Of a DNA stretch of 64,000 nt, positions 37,029-48,674 are shown piece after piece. The notes below the pieces were generated by a model. It was not told the DNA's origin and did no database searches. It saw only the letters and a program-made list of their open reading frames with translations. A program made the translations under genes and the position numbers. Numbering within the stretch: position 1 is the first letter of the stretch; every line of letters starts with the position of its first letter. The DNA comes from Agelaius tricolor (taxonomy: Eukaryota > Chordata > Aves > Passeriformes > Icteridae): NCBI GenBank assembly GCA_023055355.1, contig JALJCS010000001.1, positions 46,753,381 to 46,817,380 of the forward strand, in the 5' to 3' direction.

Positions 37029-40000
37029 TAGTTTCTGAGAAGCTCAGCATATAGATATGCACACTGTTAAAAGCTGGTTAGAAATTTTCTGAAAGCAAAC
37101 AAAAATATATCTTGAAATAAGAAATTGACTGAGGCTAAATATCTTGTTTTAAATATCCGAGTTGAGAGATCTTGGCCAGTTTGAAGGCAGGAGTCTGACA
37201 AGAACCTGGCATTATCAGGAGCTGTGGTGTTCTTCAGAATGAAAAAAAGTTTTTTGGGGAAAAAAAAAGAATTGGGGAAAAGGACATAATTTTATTATTG
37301 AATAGTTAATAATAAAAAAGACAGGGAAAACGGGCACTATTTCTAGCTCCTCATTCCCGGTTCTCCAGAAATACCATTAAACTGATGGGAAATCCACTCA
37401 CAATTCTGATTTCCTGGACCCAGGTCCTTCACAGCAGGTAACTCAAGTAACTCAAAAGGTCTGATTTTATATATGCAAAGCAACTTCAGCATAAAACAGA
37501 AGAGAGAAGTGAACACTGGTAAATAAAGATTAGTACTTGGCTTTGAGCCCATATTCCTGAAAGCACCATTTGTGTAATCCCTCTGGGATCAATTGTTAAT
37601 ACCATCCTAAAGCAGTGGCAAAATATCAAGTTAGTCCTCGAATTCTTCAAACCATAGCAAGGTCTCCTTCCAGAAGGAGTTACAGCTGGCTGAATTTCAT
37701 TCTTACAGTTTCTGTGTATCAGAATAGATCGGTGTTCTTCACAAATGAGTCCCTTGGTTCAGGAAAGTGCCAGCAAATGGCATTTTTCCTATGTATATAT
37801 TCATTCTGGGTATCTGTTGATTTGATTGTCTCTCAAATATCAGGACTGAGGAAAAGAGTAATTTACAATACCTGCTTAGTTATGGGATGTGGTACCTGGG
37901 TTTCTCAAAGGCAGGGAGTAAAAAGCCACTGTTAGGGTCCTCTGTGAGAGATGATTTTTCAGCAGCATTCCTGGTACATCTGTGTGCACTGTGTTCTGCC
38001 AAATGGAAATAATTGAGCTAACTTGGAATAAGCAGTGCCTTGTCAGATGTGAGTTCTGCTCAGGTTAAATGCTGCCTCTCAGCAGGGCTAATTGGAGAGT
38101 TGTGCTAATATTAACTAAACTGCCTTTCTTCACATCCGTGACCTTGCACTTTTCATTCAGCTCAGTTTCTGTGAATTTCCACCTTTGGATGCCCATACAG
38201 TTCAGGATATTTTCTAGTCATTATTCTGTGAGAAAAAAAGTTGAGCATTATGTTCTCTGAATTTTTTATGTCATTAAGAGCATGCACATATGCATAGCTG
38301 GATTTTTGAAAAGTGCAACAGTACTGCGCGCCTGAAAGTAAAACAAAGAAACAACGCCCTTCCCCCTTAGTAATTATACCTTTCCAGGTTTTCTTATTTT
38401 GTATTTCTTTCTATCTTCTTCCAATCCTGATTTTAAATGTGTCTTTTTGACCAGAGTGAGAAACAGCTGAAGGGCTGTGAGTCTAAGGAGATTTCTTCAT
38501 CTGGTAAAAATAACAAAAGAGAGTCAAATTTATAGTTTTACATACTATATCTTCTGGAAAATATGTTTTTATATTTTTGCCTGTATAAAGCTACAATACT
38601 TTGTTATTCTATGTAATTTTTAATATGTACTTTAAATTCTGGATTTAGGATCTAGAACCTGAGCAAAGACTAAAACTGTCCTCCTTAAGAAGATCCACAA
38701 CACTGTGAAAACATAAACATAATTCATATTTTACATGGCTTTGTGCCAGCTTCCTTAGAAAAATAGACTAAAAAGCTGAGGGATTTTTTTTCCTTTTCTA
38801 TATTTGTCTTCATGGTTCAGGAACTTGCTATAGCTGTATTTCTGTACAGATGTGAAATCAATTATTTCAAGATTCTTTTATGTGATTTTGGTTCAATCAG
38901 ACTTGCCTTGTAGCCATAGCTTCAGAGAAACCAACCCATTTTTCCTTTCTCAAAATTTGCAATTAGTTTTAGCCCTTAATGTTAAGAAAAATTACTGGAC
39001 AGTTCCAGCTAGCAGGATTTGATGCAGTGATGCAACTGAGGATTTACCTACCTGATAATCTGATGTTAAAGTGGTGAAAAAGATCCCTCCTTAACTAAGC
39101 CATGTGCTGAAATGGCATCCTACACATGGTAATTAGCAGGATATCCCCCACAAATGGTTTCTGGCTGAGACAGTGTAGGTCGTCTCAAAATCACTTGTCA
39201 GCATGGGGGAATTATGATTAAGTCCTATGATGATCTTCATATGTTGTTAAATTGCAGGGTCAGAGAACTCTGTTTTCTCAGAATTTGTCTGTCATGGTCC
39301 AAAGTTGTTCAGGGACAGGCTCCTTGGAGGAGCAGAGGAAATCTGCTGATATTTTGTATTACAGCATTTTAGTGTGCAAAGGGCAACTTCTGAATGTGGT
39401 GCAAAACCATGGGTTAGGTAAACTGGAGATATTAACAAAAAGATACCTCAGGTGTGTCTTTGATGTACTGAGGAGTGAGAGCCGTATATTCAGGCTTGAC
39501 AGCAACATGGAGTAAAAGAGAGACTTAAAACAAGATAATTATTTTCCTAAAAGAGAGGTGTGATCACACCTGTGTTCATAGGAAAGAACCCTTCATCCTA
39601 GAGGTTGTCTGGGAGAATCCATGATAACTCAGCTGTGCTCTGGATGTAGGGGAGGCCCAATAACAATACTTGGGGTTCATCCTCTGGGAAGGTATATGGT
39701 GAAGACCCTAATAGCTTAAGCCAGACCATAAAAGAACAGTAGATCATAAGTCTGTCTTTCCAAATGCTGTGTTATTGGCACGCTAATTTGTGGCATGCAG
39801 CATTATCTAATGGTTCTGCTCATAAATGCAAGTCTTTATTACAGTTTCAGTAGCTTCATCACTTTAGACACTAGCTTCTGCCTCTCTTTGATGCAGCCAG
39901 ATAATCTGAATTATATCATTAGCAGGAGAAAATGTTTTCATGCCAAAACCCCTTGCTTAGGATCATCTCTTATATCACCCTTCTACTTTACTGCTGTTCT

Positions 40001-41946
40001 GTGTGACATTTCTGTATTTCTGCTGAATCTCACTGACTTTTTTACCTTTGGAATGGCTAACCATTCAATTAAGCTAGTTGGCTGAGTATAAGAAGAATGA
40101 GCAATGATTTGGAGGCTATATGTAAGTAAAAAATATTTTTATCTTAATTCACTAATGCAGATATTTAGGTTAATATTAAGAGTAAGGGCAGTGTGGATGG
40201 GAAGGGCTGTGGAAACTGGTTTGTCTTACACTAGAGAATGAAATTATTATCGCTCTTCAGAGAAGAACAGTTCCTGTAAAGACTACCATTTGGACAACTT
40301 ATGGATTTCTTTTTGTAATTTATTTCTTTTGGAGGGTGCGGGGAAAATTCTTGAAATAATTTATTTACTGAAGATGCAAGTATTTAGCATTAAAAGGTCT
40401 AAAGCTGCTGAGATGCTCAATGAGGAGAAAGTGATGTTTAAAATCAGGCTTGGCATTGTCTACTGGATGTAGTTTAGCAGGCTTCACCTTGAATTCAGTC
40501 CTGGTGAAGTAAAGTTTAGCTTTAGTGCTGCCTTTGTCACATAATGCTTCCCTTGATTAGCACAGCAAGGACTGGGCCAGTGTGAGAATGCCTCTTCAAA
40601 ATAAAATTTTCATAGAGATAGTTAATCTCTAAAGCTATTCAGTGTCAAAAAGTTCTGGTTGGCATTTTTTGTTGTGTTGTTTTGTTTTGGTTTAATATAT
40701 GTTAACTAATATTTATCACAGGAATGAAAAAAAAAGTTCTCTTGTGAAAGATTCTTTGGTTCCATGGTAGATAGTAGGATCTGTGTTATATGCACACTTG
40801 AGAGACAATTGAAGAATCATGAGATGGTGGTGAAATTATTTTAAAGGGAGTAGAAGGAAAAACAGGAAAAATATTTCTTGTTATGTTTATATCAATTTGT
40901 CCAATGAAGCAGTACTTTTTTATTCCTACATAACTACTTTTAAGAGGCTCTTCTGTGTTTAAAATAACATTTATTTTTAAAAGAATGCTAACTATTAGAC
41001 TTTTACATGTGCAATGTTTTCCATCTTTTTGATATAGTAAAATCCTGTAGTAATACTGTTTAGTGTTTAGCATTTATTTTGCTTGAATTAATATAGCTCC
41101 TTTGAAAGGCTTGGTAATTACCCTTTATTGCAAACAGCAATTCAGACAAAGAGGTTTCATAAATCTTGACGTATACTTAGAAGGATAGCAATTGTTCATG
41201 TGCCAGGGGAACTAGGAATAATTTATTTTCCAAGAATCTACCCTATGCATTCAGTTAAACCCATTCTCTATGAAATATAAACTAGACAGGTTCTAGAAGA
41301 CCTGTATACCAAAATAAGACAATCCTTTAATTGTTGGAGAACGAACAAAGATCATTAAATCACAAAGGTTAAAGTGTTGTGGAGGTTAACAGGAGAGTGC
41401 TTTGTTCTGATTAATAAAGTGAAAGTTGAGCGCTAGGCACAATATTATCAATTTTGTGAAACAGCAATTGCAGCAGGTTGACAAAGCTTAAAGGACTTAA
41501 TAAAGTTAGAGGAAAACAAGTTGGAAGGATGGGGCAAATCATCCACACACAACTTTGATGTTGAATATTATTTCCCAGTGGGAGTGTTCAAAGCCAACTT
41601 CCTTGGGACTAAATTGTTTAAGCCACATTCTGTGTCAACTCTGCTTTTAATTTTTTTCCCCCCCGAGGAACAATATTTGGGCTTTGCAAAATAAGTTGGC
41701 TTAAAGTAATTGGTTATGTTTGAACATATATTTAGTAACTAGCAACTTTGCTGAGAGTTAAGGCAGCTCTAGGGAGCCCAGGTATCTTAGAAATCTGGCT
41801 GCTTAGGTGCATTGACCAATGGTAATTTTAGATGCTGTTCTTTAGTTAGACCAGGCAGATTCCTTGATCACATAATTCTACATTGATCAAATCTAGTAAC
41901 AGGTTAAATGCTAAAAATTGTCTCTTCCAGGTAATATGTATATATT

Positions 41947-41987
41947 AAAATATTTTTAAATTAAAAAAAATTATAAAATATTTTTAA
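41947..41987. repeat. AT-only direct repeat
   Basis: 'aaaatatttttaa' occurs at 41947-41959 and again at 41975-41987 within about 60 bp containing almost no G or C. It may be an easily unwound or nuclear-matrix-type segment. Base composition is the only evidence. Confidence 0.7.
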
Positions 41988-43310
41988 TGAATAAAATAAA
42001 AATTGAATTGCTAATGACTCCTGGATATTTTTTTTTTGTCATTGAGAGGTCTGCTTTTGGGTCCATACCTTTTCCCTTCCACAAATATACTTGTGCAGCA
42101 GGATTTGTTTAATGGTATTTTCAGTTTTCTCCACTGCACAAAAAAGTGGTTTATAGTTTGAAAGCAGAGGACACGGTTTCATACCTCTAGCTCCTCTTCA
42201 AATGTAACTAAAGCAAAATTAATAATTAAGCTCATTTAAGTCTGTGTAAACCAATTTTTTTAAGGAACATAAGTATATCCATGGCTGCTTCCCTGGCTTC
42301 AGCTTTTGTCTTCTAATGAAAAAATAATTTTGTTGTGCTCCAATATTTTATCCCTCATTGGTTGCATATGCATTAGTGTTTTTCTGATCAATGGTGTGCT
42401 TATAACTCAAAGCCCCTGTGGGTCCCCTCTTGCTGCATGTTGCTTTGTTTCATGGTTTTGACAATCATGACCTGCCTTCTCAGAGGAAATTATACCAAAA
42501 ATCCCATTTCATATCCGCATCAGTGGAGTTTATCCTGATGTCTTTTCTACACAGGGAGATTACATTACTTCGATTAAAAAATTGTTTGAAACTTTATCTC
42601 AAGCTTATAATCATTTTTAAGGCAGATAAAACAGAAAACATAGAGCCTTTTGCTTCATAATTTTCTTTCTCCCCCTCTTAGTAGTTTACTTTTGAATTAA
42701 TATTTTATTTTATTGGCTTTGTCATGTTTGGCAATTTTAGTGGTGGTTTTTTTTTAATTTTTAACATTTTCCTATTGTTGAGTTTTGAGGTAGTGCCTCT
42801 TTGTGGGAAGCACTTGTAAAGAGAATAAGGTTCATCTAAAATTCACAGTGGTAAAGCCAAATTTTAATTTTTAAACTTTTTAATCTTTAAAAAGTGTGCA
42901 TAAATAGTTAGTGGGTTGTTTAAAACTGTTCTAAAGGAAAATTAATTTTTTTTCTGCCTGTGTCTTTTGAGAATTGGAAGCTAAGGTTTCAATTTATACT
43001 GGTTCAGAAACAACACTTTTTTAAAAGTAGTTTCTGATTAGTAAAATGTATAGGTAAACGTCAAAATTAATTGGTAGGGTAATTGTAGAAGTAAAATGAT
43101 AATACAGGCATAAAATAAATCCTTTAAGAAAATATTACAAGCATCTTTGATTTATGGAAGGAATTGAAATACGCTGCAGTATTATTCTCAACACTGATTA
43201 TATCTAATGGGCAATTAATTTAAGCTTATTTAAGAAAGTGCAGGGAAGAAATGAAAGGGTTGGGCTGTCATTAAAGGAGGATGTGAATGTCAACCATGGT
43301 GGATCAGAAA

Positions 43311-43320
43311 TGAGTCAGCA
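43311..43320. promoter_or_regulatory. NF-E2/MARE-like site
   Basis: TGAGTCAGCA matches the core bound by AP-1, small-Maf and NF-E2-type bZIP factors. It is a single occurrence, with enhancer context unknown. Confidence 0.2.
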
Positions 43321-43966
43321 ATTTGCCTTTTAAAAGCAGATGTCTGATGTGATCTACAGCTTTCAAATGCTTGGAGCTGACACTTGATGTAGTGGATTAT
43401 TGCTAGTGCTTGTTGAAAACCAAAATATTGCTTTTTAGAAAGCACTTTGAAATTTGTGGTTTTTTTCCGATGAGGAAACAAAAATTGAGGAGCCTCCATT
43501 TTGTATTAATAGAAGAGCAGATGGATGTACTTTCTCCTTCTCCCCTGTATCTGTGCAGGGGGATGTAGGGTGCTGGTGGGCACACCCAGCTTCAGTTAAA
43601 TAATTTTTCTGGGTTTTGTGTGGTGGCTCTCACTCTTTCCTGCTTTACAAACCTATGTACTTGATCTTTTGAGAAACATTTTTCATGAAAATATGAGCAC
43701 GGGGAGGCTTTCCAGTGAAGAATGTAAGAGTTCAAAAATTTCCTCTTAGCCTTAGTGTCATGTTAAGTCATGTGCTTCCTGTTCTGATCTGTGTTATATT
43801 GGTGTAATTTGTGGCTTATGTGAATTACAAATTTCAGAGCCTTCTTAAAGTTCCTAGTAGACAAATATCTATGTCAAGAAAAGAAAATGTCATTATAAAG
43901 ATGATTTTGCTGGGAATTACTGGGCTTCAGTGTGGTATTTGTTGTTGCTTTTTAGGAATTTTTTTT

Positions 43967-44010
43967 GGGGGGGGGTTGGTTTGTTTTTTTTTTTTTTTTT
44001 TTTTTTTTTT
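43967..44010. repeat. G9 run followed by T27 run
   Basis: Nine G (43967-43975) are followed by 'ttggtttg' and twenty-seven T (43984-44010). The 100-codon + frame across it (43811-44113) reads poly-Gly/Phe there and is not a gene. Confidence 0.9.
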
Positions 44011-45554
44011 GTACTTATGCCTGTCTTTGTCTTCTCTTCTACTGCTTGCTGCACTTTGGGCAGAAGAAACACTTAGAAGCCTTCCCCAGTTACCAAAGCA
44101 AGAGGGGGCATGACTTTAACACATTGGACAGACTGAGCTGATCTGGTAGTATAAAACAAGCAAATTCAAGTGCATTTTGGGATGTTATGCCCATCTTACA
44201 AAATCAATCAAAAATAAAATAAAACTAGCTTTTCCAAATAGATTGCAACAGTGTGTTTGACAGGTGATGTTCATAAACAAATAAATTAGAGTTTGTTTTG
44301 GGAAGGAGATGGAAAACGTCCATAGTGTTTTTTCAGAAAGGACATCTAATGTAAGGATCACCTTGTCCCCAGGGCAGCCTCTCTGTAGCAGTGCTCTGTG
44401 CATCTGTTATGCTTCAGCTGCTGTAAAGTGATGGTGAAATGTCACTGGCAAGGGGTTGTTCCAGCCAGTCTGCTCTCTGCTGAGTGGTGGCATTTTCTAG
44501 CACATGAGTAAGTCTTTGGGCAATGGCTGATTTTGTAGCTTATGCTTTTAGGGCTCTTACCTCTTGTGGCTTATGCCAGAAGGGAAGCATCCTTTATTTC
44601 AATAAAGATCACATGCTTATCTCTCTTTCCTTCACAAATGTCTTAATGTCTCTCAGACATCTCTGAGAGATTTCTGACTGGCTCCTTTTTGTCTACAGCA
44701 TGGTGGTTCTGTTTTTCCCATTATAGATGTGGTGTATCAACGTGCTTTACTAAATGTATTTTGTGACCATATCCCGTCTGTATGGCCAGCTGGCCTTCCC
44801 TGTGTCACAGAGGCACCACGTGGCTATTGTTAAAGCAGTCCTTTACTCAGGCTTCTTCTTTTCTCCCTGTTAGGTGGCTGCTCCAGTTTTCTTTCCAAGT
44901 AGACCTAGTCTGAGTATTTGCTTGTAGCACAGACATAGCCTTGTGCTGTACAACCTGGGAGAAATTGTTTGTTCTTGGGTCCATGAGTTGCCCTAGTTGC
45001 ATCCTTTCTCTTCATGCACTTCTTCTCTTTTTCCCTAAGTGATCAGGCCTAAGGACAAAGTTCTCTGAGCAGTCCCTTAGCTGGGCAATGAGGTGGCAGG
45101 GTGGCCAGGTATGAGGATGGTGATGCCCTGCAGAGCTGGGATGACAAAGGCTGTCATGCCTTCCTGTGTGGCTGTGGGCAGTTTGTCATCCTGGGGAAGA
45201 CCCTACAAAACAAATGATCCCTCTTTGGGTGTTTTTTAGTGCTGTGTGCCTTGCTCTTGCCTGCAGAAAGGTGTCACCCCTCAATCTGCTGCTGCAGTGC
45301 CATGGTGTATGTTCCCTAAGGCCAAAGTGAGCCTGGAATGAGTTGCATTTTGGAAGTCCAAGGCAGGCTCTTACCCACAGAGAGACCACAGCACCTAGAG
45401 CTCTTGTCTGAAGATTTGGTTTGGGCAGGAGTGACTTAGAGGGCTTTTCCCTTCTATCAATCCCTCCACTACAAACAGTACTGGTATACTCTTCCCACAC
45501 ACCACTCTTCTTCTGAATTAAAAACTAAGTGTACCAGTTCTGAGTGGTACAGTA

Positions 45555-45566
45555 ACAATTAATTGT
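45555..45566. promoter_or_regulatory. ACAATTAATTGT palindrome, second copy
   Basis: Identical to 14250-14261, here in less repetitive flanks ('cagta' before, 'agtaatcc' after). It lies 355 bp before the perfect CRE-like site at 45921. Confidence 0.2.
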
Positions 45567-45920
45567 AGTAATCCTGAGGCTTCTGTTTGATGTGTAAGCT
45601 GCACAGTGTGTTGTGACAGTGTCTTTTTTTTAGTCTTGTGGTTACTCCATGCCTCAAAAACATCTGCTATGACAAGAAAATACAAAATGTGGAAGAATTT
45701 ATAAAACAGATCACTGAATTCTACCTGATAAGCACCACAGTGAGAGAAAAAATTCTTTGTGTCCCTACCTCAGACACAAGCTGGTAAGGTGATTTCAAGG
45801 AAATTAATTGGAAGTTCCTCATTCTCTGCCTGAGATCGCTCATTCACTCATTCACTTTTGAAGATTTTCAGGAAGTACAATGTAATTTATAGATCTCTTC
45901 TAAAGGGAAATCCTGCTTTC

Positions 45921-45928
45921 TGACGTCA
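45921..45928. promoter_or_regulatory. Perfect palindromic CRE-like site
   Basis: TGACGTCA is the full cAMP-response element recognised by CREB/ATF factors. It contains a CpG in a CpG-poor neighbourhood. There is no associated promoter, so a function is not shown. Confidence 0.25.
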
Positions 45929-47340
45929 GGCTATAACTTCTAGGGAACAAGTAATTTGATGTTGTCCCATTACTGATTAGAGATTTTAAAACAAGTGTTG
46001 GTGATTGTGGTGTAATTTGATTTATACCTGTCACAAATTTTGATTCTTTTCCTGTAACTACCATTCCTGCAGCATGGAGACAAGTCTGCTGTGCAGAATG
46101 AGTCATACTGTATTGCATGTAATAGAAAAGGGGAGGGGAAATTGACAGGAATAAAAGAAAAAGCTTTCTAAAAAGTGAGATGATTAAAACTGGAATAGGT
46201 ATGAAATGCAGCTTTAAACAGTAAAAATACAGAAAGCTCCAAAGGTTCATCTGTTATTCTGTGATTTTAAGGCAGAGCCCCCTGTGTTGTGAACTGCCAA
46301 TAACTGTATATCAAATGTTGTTGCTTCTGGATGTATTCAAGAATGAGTGAAAACTTGTTCACAATGTTTGATTGCTACTTTACAAATAACTGAGTACAGA
46401 GCAACAGTAGAAACACTTGTCTGATAATACAACATTGAATATGGTATGTGGGATTTGTTGCAAATGAGAAATATCTTTAGGTTTTTATTTTCCTTCAATT
46501 GTTTGAAACCATTCTTCTTTTTTATGCGCATTTAAAAAAAAAAATTCTGGAATGTCACATCACTTCCACTGGCACAAATCTGAAGGAATACACATGCCTT
46601 GGAGCACCTCTCTGCCTTGGTAGACCGACACACAGATTCACTGAAAAATCTTTTTTGCAAAAATTGCTTTTGATTGCAAAATAAGTGCTTTACTCTCAGT
46701 TTTAGTCTCTGACTTCTTGACTGTGACTTCAGCTCCTCCAATAGAAATCAGCATAGTTGTGAAAAGCCACCTGGAGGCACCATAAGTTAATGCACTGGAA
46801 TGGAGTAGGGTTGTTTTATGTTTTCTTGGCTTTCTGTTCCCGTAGTTGAGGCCTCCTCCCTCAATTTCTGACAAAAAAAATTTCAAAGTTAATGATGATT
46901 TGATATGTAAAGGCTTTCTGTAGCTCTAACAGGCATTTGCATTTCTGAGATAAAAGTATTGGGTACCTTGACTCCCTTCATTTGGCCATTCTTTTTGGTT
47001 TGTTTCCTTAATTTTTTTTCTGCTATCCTAAACCAAATTTATTCCAGCTGGACATCAAAGTAATTAAGCAGAATTGAATCATCCATGCATCTGATGAGAT
47101 AAAGACATCTTAACGTGAAGTTTTGTTTTAATTGCCTTTTATGGAGCACAAGAGGATTGTAAATAGCCAAATGAGCTTTCTGTGATTAGTAAAACTGGCC
47201 GTTCCCGGAAGATGACAAACCAGAGAAAACTTGCATTTTGATGATAGAAAAAGGAAAATGATGGAAATTAATTTTCATTTTTCATATTATTTGACTAGAT
47301 GCCAAAGCATTTCAAATGTTTCAGAGTTGCTTAGCATGCT

Positions 47341-47387
47341 TAAAGCAGTTTAAAAATATGTATTTAAAGCAGTTAAAAATATGTATT
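47341..47387. repeat. 24-bp tandem duplication
   Basis: 'taaagcagtttaaaaatatg' plus 'tatt' (47341-47364) is repeated at 47365-47387 with a single T deleted. Confidence 0.85.
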
Positions 47388-48195
47388 TAAATTTTCACCT
47401 TTTTCAGAAACAAATATACACATTTAAGAAATGGGAATCCCTTTTAGGAGATTTGATTAATTTGAATCCAGGTATATCCTGATTAACCTGGGTTCTTGGT
47501 GTCATTTCTATAACCTGACTCATTTTTGAAGGTGGCATGTGTATGTGGTTAAGAGACTTTCTCAAGGCCTTGCAGAAATGGTATTTTGAAGCAAGGAATG
47601 GATCATCTTACTGATGAAAGTCAGTCTGGTACCCTAATTACAGCAGCATCTGCTGACACTGCTGTCTTTGAAAGCAGATCTCTTCCTGACACTCTCCCAG
47701 TACAAACGGGTGACTCCAAGGACGTGACGTGTCCAAATTTAATTTAGGTATCTCTAGCCAAGCAATGAACTGAAAAATTAGTAAGTTACCAGTGAGATGT
47801 TAGCAGATTTCATAGAAAAATGTACAATTACAGCTTGCTACCTGGCACAAGCTGTAAGAGAAATTTTGCCTTTTACTTCTTCATAGGGAAAAAATAGTCC
47901 TTTAAAATACTTATTTTCTCATGACATTGAAGGTGGCTTCGAATGTAGTAGGTCCTTTCAATGCCTTAAAATGAAAATTTAAAGCATTTTACAGATCCTC
48001 TGATTCTTTGCCTTTAGGAAACACAGATTATATTTTTTTTTATTTGTTGATATATGGGTATGTACAACTAGAGTTTTTTCCAGTCATAACTTAATGAAAC
48101 TATTTATGATATGCAGGGTTATTTAAATATATTTATCTAGAAACCCAGAATAGTTTTAGTAACTGAAGAAAGACATACTAGATCTAAGAGAGTAC

Positions 48196-48674
48196 ATACT
48201 TAGAGTGGGTTCAGAAAAGGGCCATGAGGATGATGATGGGTCTGAAGTACTTCTCCTATGTGGAAGAACTGGGAGGTGGGGCTGTTCAGCCTGGAGACAA
48301 GGAGGCTTTGGGAAGACCTTACTGTGGCCTTTCAGTACTCAAAGGGGGTCTAAAAGAAAACTGGAGAGGAACATTTTAGCAGGGCCTGTAGTAACAGGAT
48401 GAGGGGTAATGGTTTTAAAGGGAAAGGGATTCAATTTAGATTAGATATAAGTAATTTTTTTTTTTTTTTTTTTTTTTTATGATGAAGGTGTTGAAAGACT
48501 GGAACAGGCTGCCCAGAGAGCTGGTGGATGCCCCATCCCCAGAAACATTCAAGGTCAGCTTGGACAGGACTCTGAGCAGCCTGGGCTTGTTGAAGGTGTC
48601 CCTTCTAATTGCAGGGGGATTGGACTAGATGACCTCTAAAAGTCCCTTCCAGCCCAAACTATTTTATGATTGTC
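48196..48674 (+). mobile_element. CR1 LINE fragment, better preserved copy
   Basis: This is the clearest CR1 copy in the window. It holds 'cagaaaagggccatgaggat', 'gctgttcagcctggagacaa', 'cctttcagtactcaaagggg', 'gatgaggggtaatggtttta', 'gaaagactggaacaggctgc', 'gctggtggatgccccatccc' and 'ggattggactagatgacctc'. It ends with 'tcccttccagcccaaact' and 'attttatgattgt', the CR1 3' terminus, so the element lies sense on the + strand. About 480 bp remain of the 3' end. The open frame at 48205-48402 is part of the element. An internal T24 run (48455-48478) replaces the short T-rich stretch normally found just before the 'gatgaaggtg' block. It preserves the consensus wording more fully than the other two copies, so it is probably younger. 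Confidence 0.93.
48455..48478 (+). repeat. T24 homopolymer inside CR1
   Basis: This is an uninterrupted run of 24 T between 'gtaa' and 'atgatgaagg'. The same place in CR1 normally reads as a short A/T-rich stretch, so this is most simply microsatellite expansion after insertion. It is likely to be length-polymorphic and prone to sequencing error. Confidence 0.95.

Larger units (their letters stand above)
35542..43966. other. Unique AT-rich DNA, no gene seen
   Basis: The stretch contains the hairpin at 37.0 kb, a GC-richer patch at 36470-36740, and T/G runs near 40670-40690. A strong acceptor-like sequence ends at 36831 ('tttttttgcttacag'), but no exon can be completed behind it. The frames of 90-106 codons at 37615, 39795 and 40786 resemble nothing known. 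Confidence 0.65.
44011..48195. other. Mixed-composition unique DNA, no gene seen
   Basis: Between about 44330 and 45480 composition is more balanced and a 104-codon minus frame is open, without family resemblance. The CRE-like site and one TAATTA palindrome lie just downstream. From 46 kb on the sequence returns to AT-rich. Confidence 0.6.
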
